32,551 bases of DNA from an uncultured Fibrobacter sp. (GTDB lineage: Bacteria; Fibrobacterota; Fibrobacteria; Fibrobacterales; Fibrobacteraceae), in assembly GCA_946413655.1 (NCBI GenBank), contig CAMKLO010000037.1, positions 1 through 32,551 on the forward strand. The letters run 5' to 3'. The position numbers were made by a program, and so were the translations under genes. Positions 17,117 through 26,006 of the stretch are shown here, in pieces. Below the pieces are notes generated by a model, which was not told the origin of the DNA, did not search any database, and saw nothing but the letters and a program-made list of their open reading frames with translations. Every line of letters starts with the position of its first letter. Within the stretch, counting starts at the first letter, position 1.

Positions 17117-18100
17117 CTAAGCCTTCATCTCTTTCAAAGTCATTTTTAATTTTTCAATCATTTCCGTTTTCAGTGATTCCGGTTTCAGGATTTTCACATC
17201 CGAGAGAACGCCGAACAGCCAAGTCTTAAAGTCTGGAGTCAAGCGAAGTTTCAGATTGACAATCATGTTCTTTTCCCGGTCTTCAGTAATTTCTGCAACC
17301 GGAGAAAAACGAGACTTGAGGAACTGCGTCTTGAGCCAGTTCGACTTGACAAGGAGCGAAACCGTTTGCGGGTTTTCTGTCGAAACATATTTTCCAAACA
17401 AATACTTGTAATGTTCTTCAGCATTGAACGGTTCACGCAAAGAAATCGAAGAGATATTCGTATGCGTCAGGGCCACAATATTTTCGACAAGATAATTCTT
17501 GAAAATGTGGGTTTCAGAATAAGTTTCATCGGCAGCAATCAAGTAAAGCGTATCGATGCGCATAACGAGTTTCACAGGGCTCACTTCGATAGTCTTTTTT
17601 TCAGCCCCTTCATTCGTACTCTTATACACGATTCTTATCTTGAAACCTTCGCGGATAGCCTTCAAAAGCTTTGACACCGTCGTATCTTGAGCCTTGTGGT
17701 CACAGAAAGGGCCATAGTCCATGATGTAATTCGGGTCAAGCGTTATCGCCTCAGCCTTGAAACTATCCGGATCTGTAGTCTGCATCGACGTAATGACGCT
17801 ATCGATAAGCTTTCTGTTTTTCAAATCCAAAGGCGTCGTATCGTTCATCGTCTTCTTCAGCTTTTCGAGCTGCTTGACGATTTTCTGATTGAAATCCACC
17901 TTCTGTTCGGTTTGAATAACATAAAATGTTTCGCCATTTTTCTTGAATTTATGGAGGCCGCAATTTTCTTGCTGAAGAGCATCTAGATGACGAAATATCG
18001 TTCTAGGCCCGCATCCCATAGCCTCCGCAAGCATCGCAACCGTCATCGGCACACGAAGTTTATTCTTGATTTTATTGATTTTTTCGTATCCAGTAGCCAT
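17117..18100 (-). CDS. WYL-domain helix-turn-helix transcriptional regulator
   Basis: The 327-aa protein has an N-terminal winged helix-turn-helix (about 1-62: VAMLAEAMGCGPRTIFRHLDAL) and a WYL domain (about 140-215), where the name-giving motif appears as DTLYLIA instead of WYL; a C-terminal WCX-like region (about 235-320, with LRLTPDFKTWLFGVLSDVKIL) follows. Such proteins sense ligands, often nucleic acids or nucleotides, and control defence, DNA-damage or metabolic genes. The AGAGGGG ribosome-binding site is strong. It lies 15 bp after the BON protein and 2 bp before queA; its target is unknown and may be its own operon. Confidence 0.85.
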   Translation of the reverse strand: MATGYEKINKIKNKLRVPMTVAMLAEAMGCGPRTIFRHLDALQQENCGLHKFKKNGETFYVIQTEQKVDFNQKIVKQLEKLKKTMNDTTPLDLKNRKLIDSVITSMQTTDPDSFKAEAITLDPNYIMDYGPFCDHKAQDTTVSKLLKAIREGFKIRIVYKSTNEGAEKKTIEVSPVKLVMRIDTLYLIAADETYSETHIFKNYLVENIVALTHTNISSISLREPFNAEEHYKYLFGKYVSTENPQTVSLLVKSNWLKTQFLKSRFSPVAEITEDREKNMIVNLKLRLTPDFKTWLFGVLSDVKILKPESLKTEMIEKLKMTLKEMKA

Positions 18101-18115
18101 ATTACCCCTCTCTTT

Positions 18116-19366
18116 TTAAGATTTAAAAATTCTAAGGCGATTCCCGACTGCAACAGACCGAGAAAGCCCAGCTACAGCAAGAAGCGCAAGTTCTCTTTGA
18201 AAAAGACTATTCACACGACCTTCAACCAAAAGCCGATTCCCCACACACGTCACACGAACAAATGAATTATTCAGTATTCGAAAAGAAGATAGTTTTTCCA
18301 TAATACTGCGACACAGTTCCCGCTTCCCAATGTTTTCTTTTAGAATAGCGGTTCCAATCAAATTCAGCGAAATAATTCCTGAGATACTTTCGATACGAGA
18401 TTTTAACTCGGTCGGGTAAACTTCATCTTCGTAAAAAAAGGAAACTTTTGCAACTCCGGATTTGACTTCCACGTCGTACTTGAAAATAGGATTTGCAGCA
18501 TCATCCAAAACATTCCAAACTTCTCGTTCCAATTCTCGATCGGTGAGCTTGGAATTTTTACGCACGCGCACCAAGTTCACGCACCCGCGCAACCCCGCAA
18601 TATCGTTTACACACGACTGCACGGCACGCTTTATCGCAAGGCTACTCACAAAGCCTCGCAAATAGACAATGCCCTGACCCGCTTCAACCGTAATATCTTC
18701 GCTGAGACCTTTGGATAAACTTTCAAGGCGTTTTCGAACAACAGAAATCACCTCGTCATTGGGCGGGTTTTCGGCATAGCGAGGATAGCTCATAAAGATG
18801 AGCATTCCATCATCCATTTTTACGACAAGTTTGTCATTAGTCTTGTCTTTAACCACACCAACGGCAATTCCAAACTGTTTACGAAGCACATGATAAACGC
18901 GGTCCCCAAGCAACGTATGAACACATTGGGCAGGCAAAAGCCTATAGCCCTCTGGTGATACTTCGTGTTCTATAACAACTTTGGGGCCTTCGTACTTTTC
19001 TTCCGAAAATTCGTTCTGCTTATAGACAACGACTTCACGGTCAGCAGATTGGAAAAAGCTTTTGACGACACATGGGCGAGCAGCCCCGTCAAAATAAATC
19101 CAGTCGCCGGGGAAAATACGGTTGTGTCCATAAACTTTGGCATAATCGGAATTTACCTTGTCCTTACAACAGAACGCAAACTCCTGCGAAAAAGCGACAT
19201 GGAATGTACCGCATTGCGTACAAACGCAAAGCAGCGGGATTCCGCGTTCCATTCCCCCATACGTCGAAAACTCTTCCATGGCGCATAAGTCATGGACCAC
19301 TGCCTGTTGGCAGTGTCTGCAGTAAAGCAGTCTAGAGTATAATCTGTAGGGAAAATATTGACGCAT
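18116..19366 (-). CDS. Zinc-ribbon protein with three BON-like domains, unknown function
   Basis: This 416-aa protein has no recognised name. Residues 16-19 (CRHC) and 49-52 (CTQC) form two CxxC knuckles of a probable zinc ribbon. A middle region (about 75-195) is unassigned; it contains FPGDWIYFDG and a segment DKLVVKMDDGMLIFMSYP like a small beta barrel. The C-terminal half shows three repeats with the BON pattern: about 204-268 (ITVEAGQGIVYLRGFVSS..AGLRGCVNLVRV), 274-343 and 347-414 (VTCVGNRLLVEGRVNS). There is no signal peptide, although most BON proteins are periplasmic or membrane-attached. No SD is seen before the ATG. It heads the WYL-queA unit. The BON assignment is from pattern reading only. 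Confidence 0.7.
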   Translation of the reverse strand: MRQYFPYRLYSRLLYCRHCQQAVVHDLCAMEEFSTYGGMERGIPLLCVCTQCGTFHVAFSQEFAFCCKDKVNSDYAKVYGHNRIFPGDWIYFDGAARPCVVKSFFQSADREVVVYKQNEFSEEKYEGPKVVIEHEVSPEGYRLLPAQCVHTLLGDRVYHVLRKQFGIAVGVVKDKTNDKLVVKMDDGMLIFMSYPRYAENPPNDEVISVVRKRLESLSKGLSEDITVEAGQGIVYLRGFVSSLAIKRAVQSCVNDIAGLRGCVNLVRVRKNSKLTDRELEREVWNVLDDAANPIFKYDVEVKSGVAKVSFFYEDEVYPTELKSRIESISGIISLNLIGTAILKENIGKRELCRSIMEKLSSFRILNNSFVRVTCVGNRLLVEGRVNSLFQRELALLAVAGLSRSVAVGNRLRIFKS

Positions 19367-19494
19367 TTTTTAGGTATGAGGTATGAGCACGGGGCTTCGC
19401 CCCTTTGAGGTATGAGGTTGCCAATTTCAAGAATCAGCCTCCTCAAAGTGCAACGACCTCAAAGCGAGTTTACGAGCGCCCCCATAGCTCAAAG
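19367..19494. repeat. Intergenic AGGTATGAGG direct repeats and small hairpin
   Basis: Three GGTATGAG units stand around a GGGGC-TTC-GCCCC hairpin (19391-19403) between gltX and the BON gene. The hairpin has no T-run on the minus strand, so it is not a clear terminator. Such units look like dispersed spacer repeats rather than a gene. Confidence 0.45.
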
Positions 19495-20955
19495 CTATTT
19501 CATCAGCGGCAATGCCACGTCGATGCGGCGCAGCACTTCTTCCTTGCCGATGAGTTCGAACATTTCCCAGAGGCCAGGGCCTGCAGTAACGCCAGAAACA
19601 GCGAGGCGCGGTGCACCGACGAGTTCACCGACCTTGTGGCCGCAGCGTTCGGCGAGATCGTAGAAACCCTTCTCGATGACAGGGGTCTTGAAATCTTCGA
19701 TGGAGGCGAGCATGTCACGCACGAGCGTCGCCACTTCCTTGGAGCCCTCGCCAAAGTGCTTCTTTACGCCCTTTTCATCGTAAGTCGTCGGGGCCACAAA
19801 GAAGTACACAGCCATGTCAGCGAGGTCCTGCACAAAGTGGGCGCGGGGCTTCAGCTGCTTCACGATTTCGTCGAGGCGTTCTTCCGGTTCGTTGGAGAGG
19901 TCAATGCCCTTCGCGGTTAACCCTTCCTTCATGATTCCCTTGAGGAAAGCATCGTCGCACAGGTGGATGTGCTGGCCGTTCATCCACTGCAACTTCTTTT
20001 CGTCGAAGCTAGCGGACTTGGGGTTGATGCGTTCCAACGTAAAGCAATCCACCATTTCCTTGATGGTCATGACTTCGCGGTCGTCGCCCGGGTTCCAGCC
20101 AAGGAGCGCGAGGTAGTTCACGAGCGTTTCGGGCAGGTAGCCGAGGTCGCGGAAATCGCCCACGGAGGCGGCACCCTTGCGCTTGCTGAGCTTACCGCCG
20201 TTCTTGTCGAGAATCACCGGCAGGTGGCACCATACGGGCGGCTGCCAGCCGAAAGCCTTGTACAACAGTTCGTGCTTCGGCGTAGAGCTAATCCATTCGT
20301 CGCCGCGCAACACGTGGGTTGTACCCATCAAATGGTCATCCACCACGCTTGCAAAATGGTAAGTCGGGTAACCGTCGCGCTTGATGAGCACCAGGTCGTC
20401 CAAAAGTTCGTTCTGGTAGCTGATATGGCCGCGGATCATGTCATCGAATTCGGTGACACCCGTCTCGGGAACCTTGAAGCGGATAACGGCCTTTTCGCCG
20501 GCGGCAATGCGAGCTTCGGCTTCTTCGCGGCTAATGTTGCGGCAGTGACGGTCGTAACCCGTGACCGGCACATGAGACTTTTCCTGTTCGGCACGGACTT
20601 CCTGCAAACGTTCTTCGGTACAGAAGCAGTAGTAGGCGCAACCCGCATCCAAGAGCTTCTTAATTTCGCGGTGGTAAATGTCCAAGCGTTCGCTCTGGAA
20701 ATACGGACCGCAGTCACCTTCGCAACCCGGACCTTCATCCCACTGCAGGCCAAGCCACTTAAGGTCGCGCATCAGATCGTGCAGTGCAGTCTCGTTATAG
20801 CGCTTGCGGTCGGTATCTTCGATACGCAGGTAGAACGTACCGCCCATGTGCTTAGCAAAGAAGTAGTTATAAATTGCAGTACGTGCACCACCAACGTGCA
20901 AGTAACCCGTGGGGCTCGGCGCAAAACGCACCCTAACAGAACTTTTTTCAGACAT
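19495..20955 (-). CDS. gltX: Glutamyl-tRNA synthetase
   Basis: The 486-aa class I synthetase charges tRNA-Glu. The HIGH-type motif is HVGG (20-23) in FAPSPTGYLHVGGARTA, and the KMSKS-type loop is KLSKRKG (255-261). LRIEDTD (43-49) and LRGDEWISSTPKH (216-228) are standard. A zinc-site pattern Cys110-x-Cys112 with Tyr134 and Cys138 is present. The C-terminal anticodon-binding domain is complete. A GAGGA ribosome-binding site stands just before the ATG. It is divergent from the AGCS transporter. Whether the enzyme is discriminating or also charges tRNA-Gln cannot be told from the window. Confidence 0.97.
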   Translation of the reverse strand: MSEKSSVRVRFAPSPTGYLHVGGARTAIYNYFFAKHMGGTFYLRIEDTDRKRYNETALHDLMRDLKWLGLQWDEGPGCEGDCGPYFQSERLDIYHREIKKLLDAGCAYYCFCTEERLQEVRAEQEKSHVPVTGYDRHCRNISREEAEARIAAGEKAVIRFKVPETGVTEFDDMIRGHISYQNELLDDLVLIKRDGYPTYHFASVVDDHLMGTTHVLRGDEWISSTPKHELLYKAFGWQPPVWCHLPVILDKNGGKLSKRKGAASVGDFRDLGYLPETLVNYLALLGWNPGDDREVMTIKEMVDCFTLERINPKSASFDEKKLQWMNGQHIHLCDDAFLKGIMKEGLTAKGIDLSNEPEERLDEIVKQLKPRAHFVQDLADMAVYFFVAPTTYDEKGVKKHFGEGSKEVATLVRDMLASIEDFKTPVIEKGFYDLAERCGHKVGELVGAPRLAVSGVTAGPGLWEMFELIGKEEVLRRIDVALPLMK

Positions 20956-21061
20956 AATATCCTCTGATGAACCTTTTTCCTTTTTATGACAAAAAATAGC
21001 AAATTCTATTATCCCATAATTTCTAACTTTGCAACAAAATCCCTTACATCAAGGACATCTT

Positions 21062-22498
21062 ATGGAAACACTCAATTCCGTACTCGATTCCATCGATGGT
21101 TATGTCTGGGGAGTTCCTCTCATAGTCATTATCCTTTTCGTAGGAATCCTCTTAACGATTCGTCTCGGTTGTCTGCAAGTCATGAACTTGCACAACGCAC
21201 TCCGTTTCATGTTGCACAGCGAAAAAGACGGAGCAGGCGAAGTTTCAAGCTTCGGCGCACTCTGCACAGCGCTTGCGGCAACAATTGGTACAGGTAACAT
21301 CGTCGGTGTCGCAACCGCCATCGGCACCGGTGGCCCCGGCGCCCTCTTCTGGATGGAAGTGGCCGCATTTCTCGGCATGGCGACCAAGTACGCCGAAGGC
21401 CTCCTCGCAGTCAAATACCGCAAAACAGGCAAAGACGGCAAAGTTCTAGGCGGCCCGTTCTACTACATCGAAACGGGAATCAAGGAACGTTACGGTTGGA
21501 ACATGAAATGGCTTGCCGTCTTGTTTGCCGTTTTTGGCATTGGCGCAGGCCTCTTTGGCATCGGCACAATCACGCAGGTCAACGGCATCACCAGCGCCAT
21601 GGCTCGCCTCACCCCGAACGCCGCTGAATTTGTCAACATCGGCGGGAACTCCGTAAGTGTCACCACCGCCATCGCCGGGTTCCTGGTCACTGCATTTTCC
21701 GCCACCGTAATTATTGGCGGGCTCAAGCGCATCGCAAAAGTTTCGACATACATCGTTCCCATCATGGCAATAGTCTATGTCGTCACCTGCATGTTGCTTT
21801 TGCTCCTCAACTTCTCGCATGTCACCAGCGCCATCGAAACAATTGCCCGCGCAGCGTTCAATCCATCTGCCGTAACCGGCGGTGCAGTCGGTTCCATCTT
21901 TATCGCCATGCAAAAAGGTATCGCCCGCGGAATCTTCAGCAACGAAGCAGGCTTAGGCTCCGCTCCGATTGCCGCCGCAGCCGCAAAAACCAAGGAACCC
22001 GTACGTCAAGGCCTCGTCTGCATGACGGGCACATTCTTCGACACGATTATCATTTGCACAATGACCGGTCTTGCCATTGTCGTCTCGGGAGCCTGGGATC
22101 CAAAGCTCGGACTCGAAGGCGTGAACATCACGATGGAAGCGTTCTCCCGCGGACTTGCAATTATCCCCGGCGGAGCCATCATTGCCCCATACTTCCTCGC
22201 CACAGCACTCGTGTTTTTCGCTTTCACAACCATTCTCGGTTGGGCCTACTACTCCGAAAAATGCCTGCAATACTTGATGGGCGGCAAGAACGCAAAGGCA
22301 ATTCTCGTTTACCGCTGGCTTTATATTTTTGCCATCTTCATCGGACCATACCTCACGGTAAGCGCCGTCTGGACAAGCGCAGATATTTTCAACGGACTCA
22401 TGGCGTTCCCCAACCTTGTAGCACTCATCCTCCTCTCTGGGATCGTAGCAAGTGAAACAAAGACATTCCTCGCCAAGTTTAAAGGTGGAAGGAAATAA
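21062..22498 (+). CDS. Sodium:alanine/glycine symporter, AGCS family
   Basis: The 478-aa inner-membrane protein imports alanine, glycine or a related amino acid with Na+. The AGCS signature GEVSSFGALCTALAATIGTG (positions about 62-81) and the following NIVGVATAIGTGGPGALFWM are clear, as is GIARGIFSNEAGLGSAPIAAAAA (about 290-312). About ten or eleven hydrophobic helices are visible. AAGGA at 21051-21055 lies 6 nt before the ATG at 21062; a TTG 33 bp upstream in the same frame has no support. The spacer to gltX (20956-21061) must hold both divergent promoters. The terminator at 22515 is shared with the convergent lipoprotein gene. Substrate is not assigned. Confidence 0.93.
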   Translation: METLNSVLDSIDGYVWGVPLIVIILFVGILLTIRLGCLQVMNLHNALRFMLHSEKDGAGEVSSFGALCTALAATIGTGNIVGVATAIGTGGPGALFWMEVAAFLGMATKYAEGLLAVKYRKTGKDGKVLGGPFYYIETGIKERYGWNMKWLAVLFAVFGIGAGLFGIGTITQVNGITSAMARLTPNAAEFVNIGGNSVSVTTAIAGFLVTAFSATVIIGGLKRIAKVSTYIVPIMAIVYVVTCMLLLLLNFSHVTSAIETIARAAFNPSAVTGGAVGSIFIAMQKGIARGIFSNEAGLGSAPIAAAAAKTKEPVRQGLVCMTGTFFDTIIICTMTGLAIVVSGAWDPKLGLEGVNITMEAFSRGLAIIPGGAIIAPYFLATALVFFAFTTILGWAYYSEKCLQYLMGGKNAKAILVYRWLYIFAIFIGPYLTVSAVWTSADIFNGLMAFPNLVALILLSGIVASETKTFLAKFKGGRK

Positions 22499-22514
22499 AA
22501 GTTAGTCATAAGTT

Positions 22515-22545
22515 AAAAAAGGCCTCCCGCATGGGAGGTCTTTTA
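22515..22545. terminator. Bidirectional terminator between symporter and lipoprotein
   Basis: The stem GGCCTCCC (22521-22528) pairs with GGGAGGTC (22533-22540) around GCAT, with an A-run on the left (22515-22520) and a T-run on the right (22541-22544). It can stop both the plus-strand symporter transcript and the minus-strand lipoprotein transcript. Confidence 0.82.
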
Positions 22546-22568
22546 AAATTTGCTTTGAGCGCTTCTTA

Positions 22569-23816
22569 TTAGCGTACACCGCAAGTCAGCGGAACATCAA
22601 TATCAAATTCTAGAGTCGAACCGACAGGTATTCCACCAGCGGTCACCTGAATTTCCTTATAGTCATTCCCGCTAAGAGGAACCTTATTAACGGTACCCCT
22701 AAAAGTACCCGTCGTAGAATTTGCTTTTGCACGATCTATTTGGCAGAATACATAACCATCATTTTGTACACTCACAACGACAGCCGAAGTGCCCTTAGGC
22801 AAATCGATAGCACCAGCCTTTTGTGTCGTCGTAATTTGATATTCCGGACCGTCAGTAATCTTTACCGCCGGACAAGAAGCCACTTCAATCACGGTATTGT
22901 CGTTATTCATGACCTTGAGTTTCGGAACATATCCCGGATTCGCCGCTGTAAAGGTTTTGACATACGTTTCCGAGCCAGGAGCTCCATCCCATTCATAGGA
23001 AAGAGTCAAACCAGCCCCTGTGGTACAACCTGTTACTGTCCACTTCACATCAGGAGTCGCTGTATAGTCCACCGACTTAGCCTCAGTAGAGCACTTACAG
23101 CCCGTAATCTTCGCTCCATTCACCTGAACCGGAGAACACGTTACAGGATATTGACTACCACCGAGAGTAAGAGTAACTTTGGCGCCATGCTTACCTGACG
23201 CTTTTTTATAAGTAGCATTCTGACGAGTACCTGTAGCACCAGTCACAGTGACAGTAGCAGGCTCAACACCTTCAAATTCCCATGTAAACGAAGCTTTCAG
23301 CAATTGCGTGGCGTTCACAGCGCTGCCATGAGTAAACGTCCATGTGGTCGTTCCACCCATATCAATCGTTGCCGGTACTGGAGCGCAGGAACCGACACCA
23401 TTTGGCGGAATAACAACTCCTCCAGAACTCGAAGATGATGAAGTCGGACCGTGCCACGTAGTAGAAGACCTAGGCGTATAGGAATAAGGTACCGAAGAAG
23501 ACAAATTGATTTTGAATTCAGAAGAAGACGACTGCGTTTGCGATCCAACCGAAGAACTAGGACCAGGAACCGCCGCTGACGAAGGAGGAGGCTGCTGTTT
23601 AGAAGAACTCGATGACACCGGAGAACCTTCAAAACATGGCGGACATACTTCTGGCGTCAAATGCGACGGTACAATACCAAAAGCGGGATCGTTCTCCGGA
23701 GTCGTCTTCATCGTCTTACATTCATCATCGGCTTTAATAATATCACCGCTTCCGCAAGCCCAAAAAGATGCGGCTATACCGAAAGCCATCATTCCTACAT
23801 AAATCTTTTTATTCAT
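22569..23816 (-). CDS. Ser-rich surface-type lipoprotein with beta-sandwich repeats
   Basis: The function of this 415-aa protein is unknown. A lipoprotein signal peptide ends in FWAC with the lipidated Cys21, followed by GSGDII. Residues about 65-140 form a Ser/Pro-rich low-complexity linker with several runs of three to six Ser. The rest (about 143-415) looks like repeated PKD/Ig-like beta domains with paired cysteines (GSCAPVPATI..TTWTF; VTCSPV; CKCSTEAKSVDY..KWTVTGC). An AGAGG ribosome-binding site lies 6 nt before the ATG. The protein shares its signal-peptide end and the architecture with the next minus-strand lipoprotein. It is probably exposed on the outer membrane; ligand unknown. Confidence 0.8.
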   Translation of the reverse strand: MNKKIYVGMMAFGIAASFWACGSGDIIKADDECKTMKTTPENDPAFGIVPSHLTPEVCPPCFEGSPVSSSSSKQQPPPSSAAVPGPSSSVGSQTQSSSSEFKINLSSSVPYSYTPRSSTTWHGPTSSSSSSGGVVIPPNGVGSCAPVPATIDMGGTTTWTFTHGSAVNATQLLKASFTWEFEGVEPATVTVTGATGTRQNATYKKASGKHGAKVTLTLGGSQYPVTCSPVQVNGAKITGCKCSTEAKSVDYTATPDVKWTVTGCTTGAGLTLSYEWDGAPGSETYVKTFTAANPGYVPKLKVMNNDNTVIEVASCPAVKITDGPEYQITTTQKAGAIDLPKGTSAVVVSVQNDGYVFCQIDRAKANSTTGTFRGTVNKVPLSGNDYKEIQVTAGGIPVGSTLEFDIDVPLTCGVR

Positions 23817-23900
23817 AAAAAACCTCTTAGGACGAAAAATATATTAAATCTCAACAATATGCAAATGCTGTAAGCGAATTTTATTAAGGAAAATCACACA

Positions 23901-23930
23901 AAAAACGCCCCGAAATACATTCAGGGCGAT
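23901..23930 (-). terminator. Terminator of the dnaB-mla-lipoprotein run
   Basis: On the minus strand, 23928-23920 pairs with 23914-23906 (one mismatch) and is followed by a T-run (complement of 23901-23905). It lies 42 bp after the stop of the 23972 lipoprotein gene. The rest of the spacer 23817-23971 should hold the promoter of the other lipoprotein gene. Confidence 0.78.
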
Positions 23931-23971
23931 TGTAAATTTAATTATACACCTTTGTATATCTATACGATACG

Positions 23972-25177
23972 CTAAAAGTCAATAACAGGAGGTTGTTCAC
24001 CGGATGATGAATACGTTGGTTTCGCCTTGGAAGAACTGGACTTGGCTTCCGAAGAAGAACTTTCAGGCACAACCACAGAAGAGGAACTACCTTCTTTGGC
24101 CTTAACCACAAGCAATGGATCCCCGTCTTCATCAAGATCACAATTTATCACACCCTGCTTTGCAAACTGGACTAACAAGGCATCATAATCCGTCGAAATA
24201 GGCGTTGTATACCTCACGGTAATCTTCGTCGATCCATTTCCTTTCTTTTCACCATCGATAAGTTCACCGCCAGCAATATTGCCCCAGCTGTGGAAAGCAG
24301 AAAGGACCTCGCCATTGGGCCCGGCGATATACCAATCAACAGTTTCGCCAACGAATATTTCGTGTTTGCTTACAGCGCAATGGCCTTCCGGCACAGCGAC
24401 AGACGAAGACGACTTCGGCGGAGTGGAGCTACTGCTCTTTACCTCAGAAGAAGACGACGGCTTGGTCGATGAAGATGTCTTCGGACCGCTACCCTCGGCA
24501 TACACGGTGAGATTGTCGCAATCAAAGTATTTGCCATCGAAGTAAATTCCTGGACCGAACTTTTTACCGGTAGTTTTGAACACAACCGTAATTTCCGGTA
24601 GTCCAGTACCCGTCAGTTTACCATCGATAACATTCTTTTCGACTTCGTTATTCAAATCCCATTCAAACGGAGCGGAATCCTTGGAGCCTTCATCCGGCAG
24701 GTAACGCCAAATGACCTCGTCACCCACATGGACAACATCAGGCATCAGCAACTGACACTTGCCAGAAGCCTCTTCCGGATTGGTCACCACACTGCTAGAA
24801 GATTCATGAGTCGAGCTGGAATTCTTGTCGTTTACAGAGCTAGAAGATTTTCCAGACGAAGAAGACTTGCCAGAACCGTTGTTTGTCCCAGAACTGGAGG
24901 ACTTATTTTTTGAGCTACTCGACTTGCCTTCCGAAACACTGCTACTGCTTTCTTCCTCTGTGGAACTACTGCTTTTAAGTTCGATATCGCAGTTCTTTTT
25001 GCCTTTGCAGTATTGTTTGATAAAGCTTTTTGCCATTTCAATGTCGTCTACTTCTTCGACTTTTTTCTTAACCATTTCATCAGCATCGGTAGCATAGATA
25101 ATATCGCCTTCGCCGCAAGCCCACAAAAGGAGCATTGCAGACGACATAAATAAAGGTAATAAAACTTTCCGATCCAT
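23972..25177 (-). CDS. Ser-rich surface-type lipoprotein with two internal repeats
   Basis: The function of this 401-aa protein is unknown. The lipobox LLWAC puts the lipidated Cys at position 21, followed by GEGDII as in the neighbouring lipoprotein. A Ser-rich linker (about 68-135) leads to two homologous modules: about 140-228 (CQLLMPDVVHVGDEVIW ... FDCDNLTV) and about 263-360 (CAVSKHEIFVGETVDW ... NCDLDEDGDPLLVV), each with one Cys at both ends, separated and followed by more poly-Ser. This looks like PKD/Ig-like beta domains. GGGGA lies 5 nt before the ATG at 25177; an ATG 12 bp upstream is less likely, and the chosen start aligns Cys21 with the paralogue. It follows mlaF by 22 bp and may be cotranscribed with it. 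Confidence 0.8.
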   Translation of the reverse strand: MDRKVLLPLFMSSAMLLLWACGEGDIIYATDADEMVKKKVEEVDDIEMAKSFIKQYCKGKKNCDIELKSSSSTEEESSSSVSEGKSSSSKNKSSSSGTNNGSGKSSSSGKSSSSVNDKNSSSTHESSSSVVTNPEEASGKCQLLMPDVVHVGDEVIWRYLPDEGSKDSAPFEWDLNNEVEKNVIDGKLTGTGLPEITVVFKTTGKKFGPGIYFDGKYFDCDNLTVYAEGSGPKTSSSTKPSSSSEVKSSSSTPPKSSSSVAVPEGHCAVSKHEIFVGETVDWYIAGPNGEVLSAFHSWGNIAGGELIDGEKKGNGSTKITVRYTTPISTDYDALLVQFAKQGVINCDLDEDGDPLLVVKAKEGSSSSVVVPESSSSEAKSSSSKAKPTYSSSGEQPPVIDF

Positions 25178-25199
25178 ATTTTTCCCCATTCTTTAATTT

Positions 25200-25994
25200 C
25201 TATTCCTGTACTTCACCATCTACCGAAATTTTACGTTGTCCCGTAATAAACTGGTGAACATAAGGATTACTTGTGTTTTTAATTTCATCGACGGTCCCCA
25301 CCTCGATGATTCTCCCATTCAATAGCATGGCTATTCGGTCAGCCACTTTAAAGGCGCTCACCATATCGTGCGTCACCACGACCGATGTTACGCCCAGCTT
25401 ACTCTGCATATCCAAAATAAGATCATTAATAACGTCACTCGTAATCGGGTCAAGACCCGTTGTCGGTTCGTCGTACAAAAGAATTTCCGGATTGAGCGCA
25501 ATCGCTCTCGCAAGCGCCACGCGTTTACGCATACCACCCGAAAGTTCCGACGGCATCTTTGTACGGAAAGACGGCACCAAGTTAATCAACTTGAGTTTTT
25601 CGGTCACCACATCCTGAATTTGTTTTTCGGACAATTCCGGATGGTGTTCGCGAAGGGCAAAAGCGATATTTTCGCCGGTGTCCATGGAATCGAACAAGGC
25701 GCCCATTTGGAACAACATACCCATTTTGCGGCGAATCGTTCGCGTATCGAAAAACTTTGGCGTACTGATTGTCACGCCATCGACCGTCACTTCACCGCCA
25801 TCCGGCTGCAACAGTCCAATCATGTGCTTCAAGATAACGGACTTACCGCCACCGGACTTACCGATGATAACCATCGTTTCGCCACGGCGAATATCCAAGT
25901 TCACATCTTCGAGAACGGTCTGAGGTCCAAAGGATTTTTTAAGTCCCTTGAGTCGGATAGCAATATCGTTCGGATCGATTTTTACATTCGGCAT
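25200..25994 (-). CDS. mlaF: ABC transporter ATP-binding protein, MlaF type
   Basis: The 264-aa ATPase drives lipid transport across the envelope together with the MlaE-type permease. The Walker A is GKSGGGKS (45-52), the signature LSGGMRKR (151-158), and the Walker B ILLYDEP with Glu176. MLFQMGALFDSMDTGENIAF around the Q-loop is typical of the Mla/Mce branch. An AGAGG site lies 9 nt before the ATG, and the gene starts 12 bp after mlaE. An MlaD/MCE substrate-binding protein is missing from the window; the following lipoprotein is not MlaD. Confidence 0.92.
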   Translation of the reverse strand: MPNVKIDPNDIAIRLKGLKKSFGPQTVLEDVNLDIRRGETMVIIGKSGGGKSVILKHMIGLLQPDGGEVTVDGVTISTPKFFDTRTIRRKMGMLFQMGALFDSMDTGENIAFALREHHPELSEKQIQDVVTEKLKLINLVPSFRTKMPSELSGGMRKRVALARAIALNPEILLYDEPTTGLDPITSDVINDLILDMQSKLGVTSVVVTHDMVSAFKVADRIAMLLNGRIIEVGTVDEIKNTSNPYVHQFITGQRKISVDGEVQE

Positions 25995-26006
25995 AAACTT
26001 AAACCT

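Noticed and set aside
16068..17120. preQ1 riboswitch near queA
   Set aside because: The start of queA is two bases from the preceding gene, which leaves no leader for a riboswitch.
19391..19403. GGGGC-TTC-GCCCC hairpin as gltX terminator
   Set aside because: There is no T-run on the minus strand; it is better seen as part of a dispersed spacer repeat.
21029..21061. TTG start for the AGCS symporter
   Set aside because: The ATG at 21062 has AAGGA at ideal distance, and the upstream residues are not family-like.
24010..25000. Possible CRISPR or tandem DNA repeat in the Ser-rich lipoprotein gene
   Set aside because: The repetitiveness is irregular runs of Ser codons within a protein linker; there are no fixed-length repeats and spacers.
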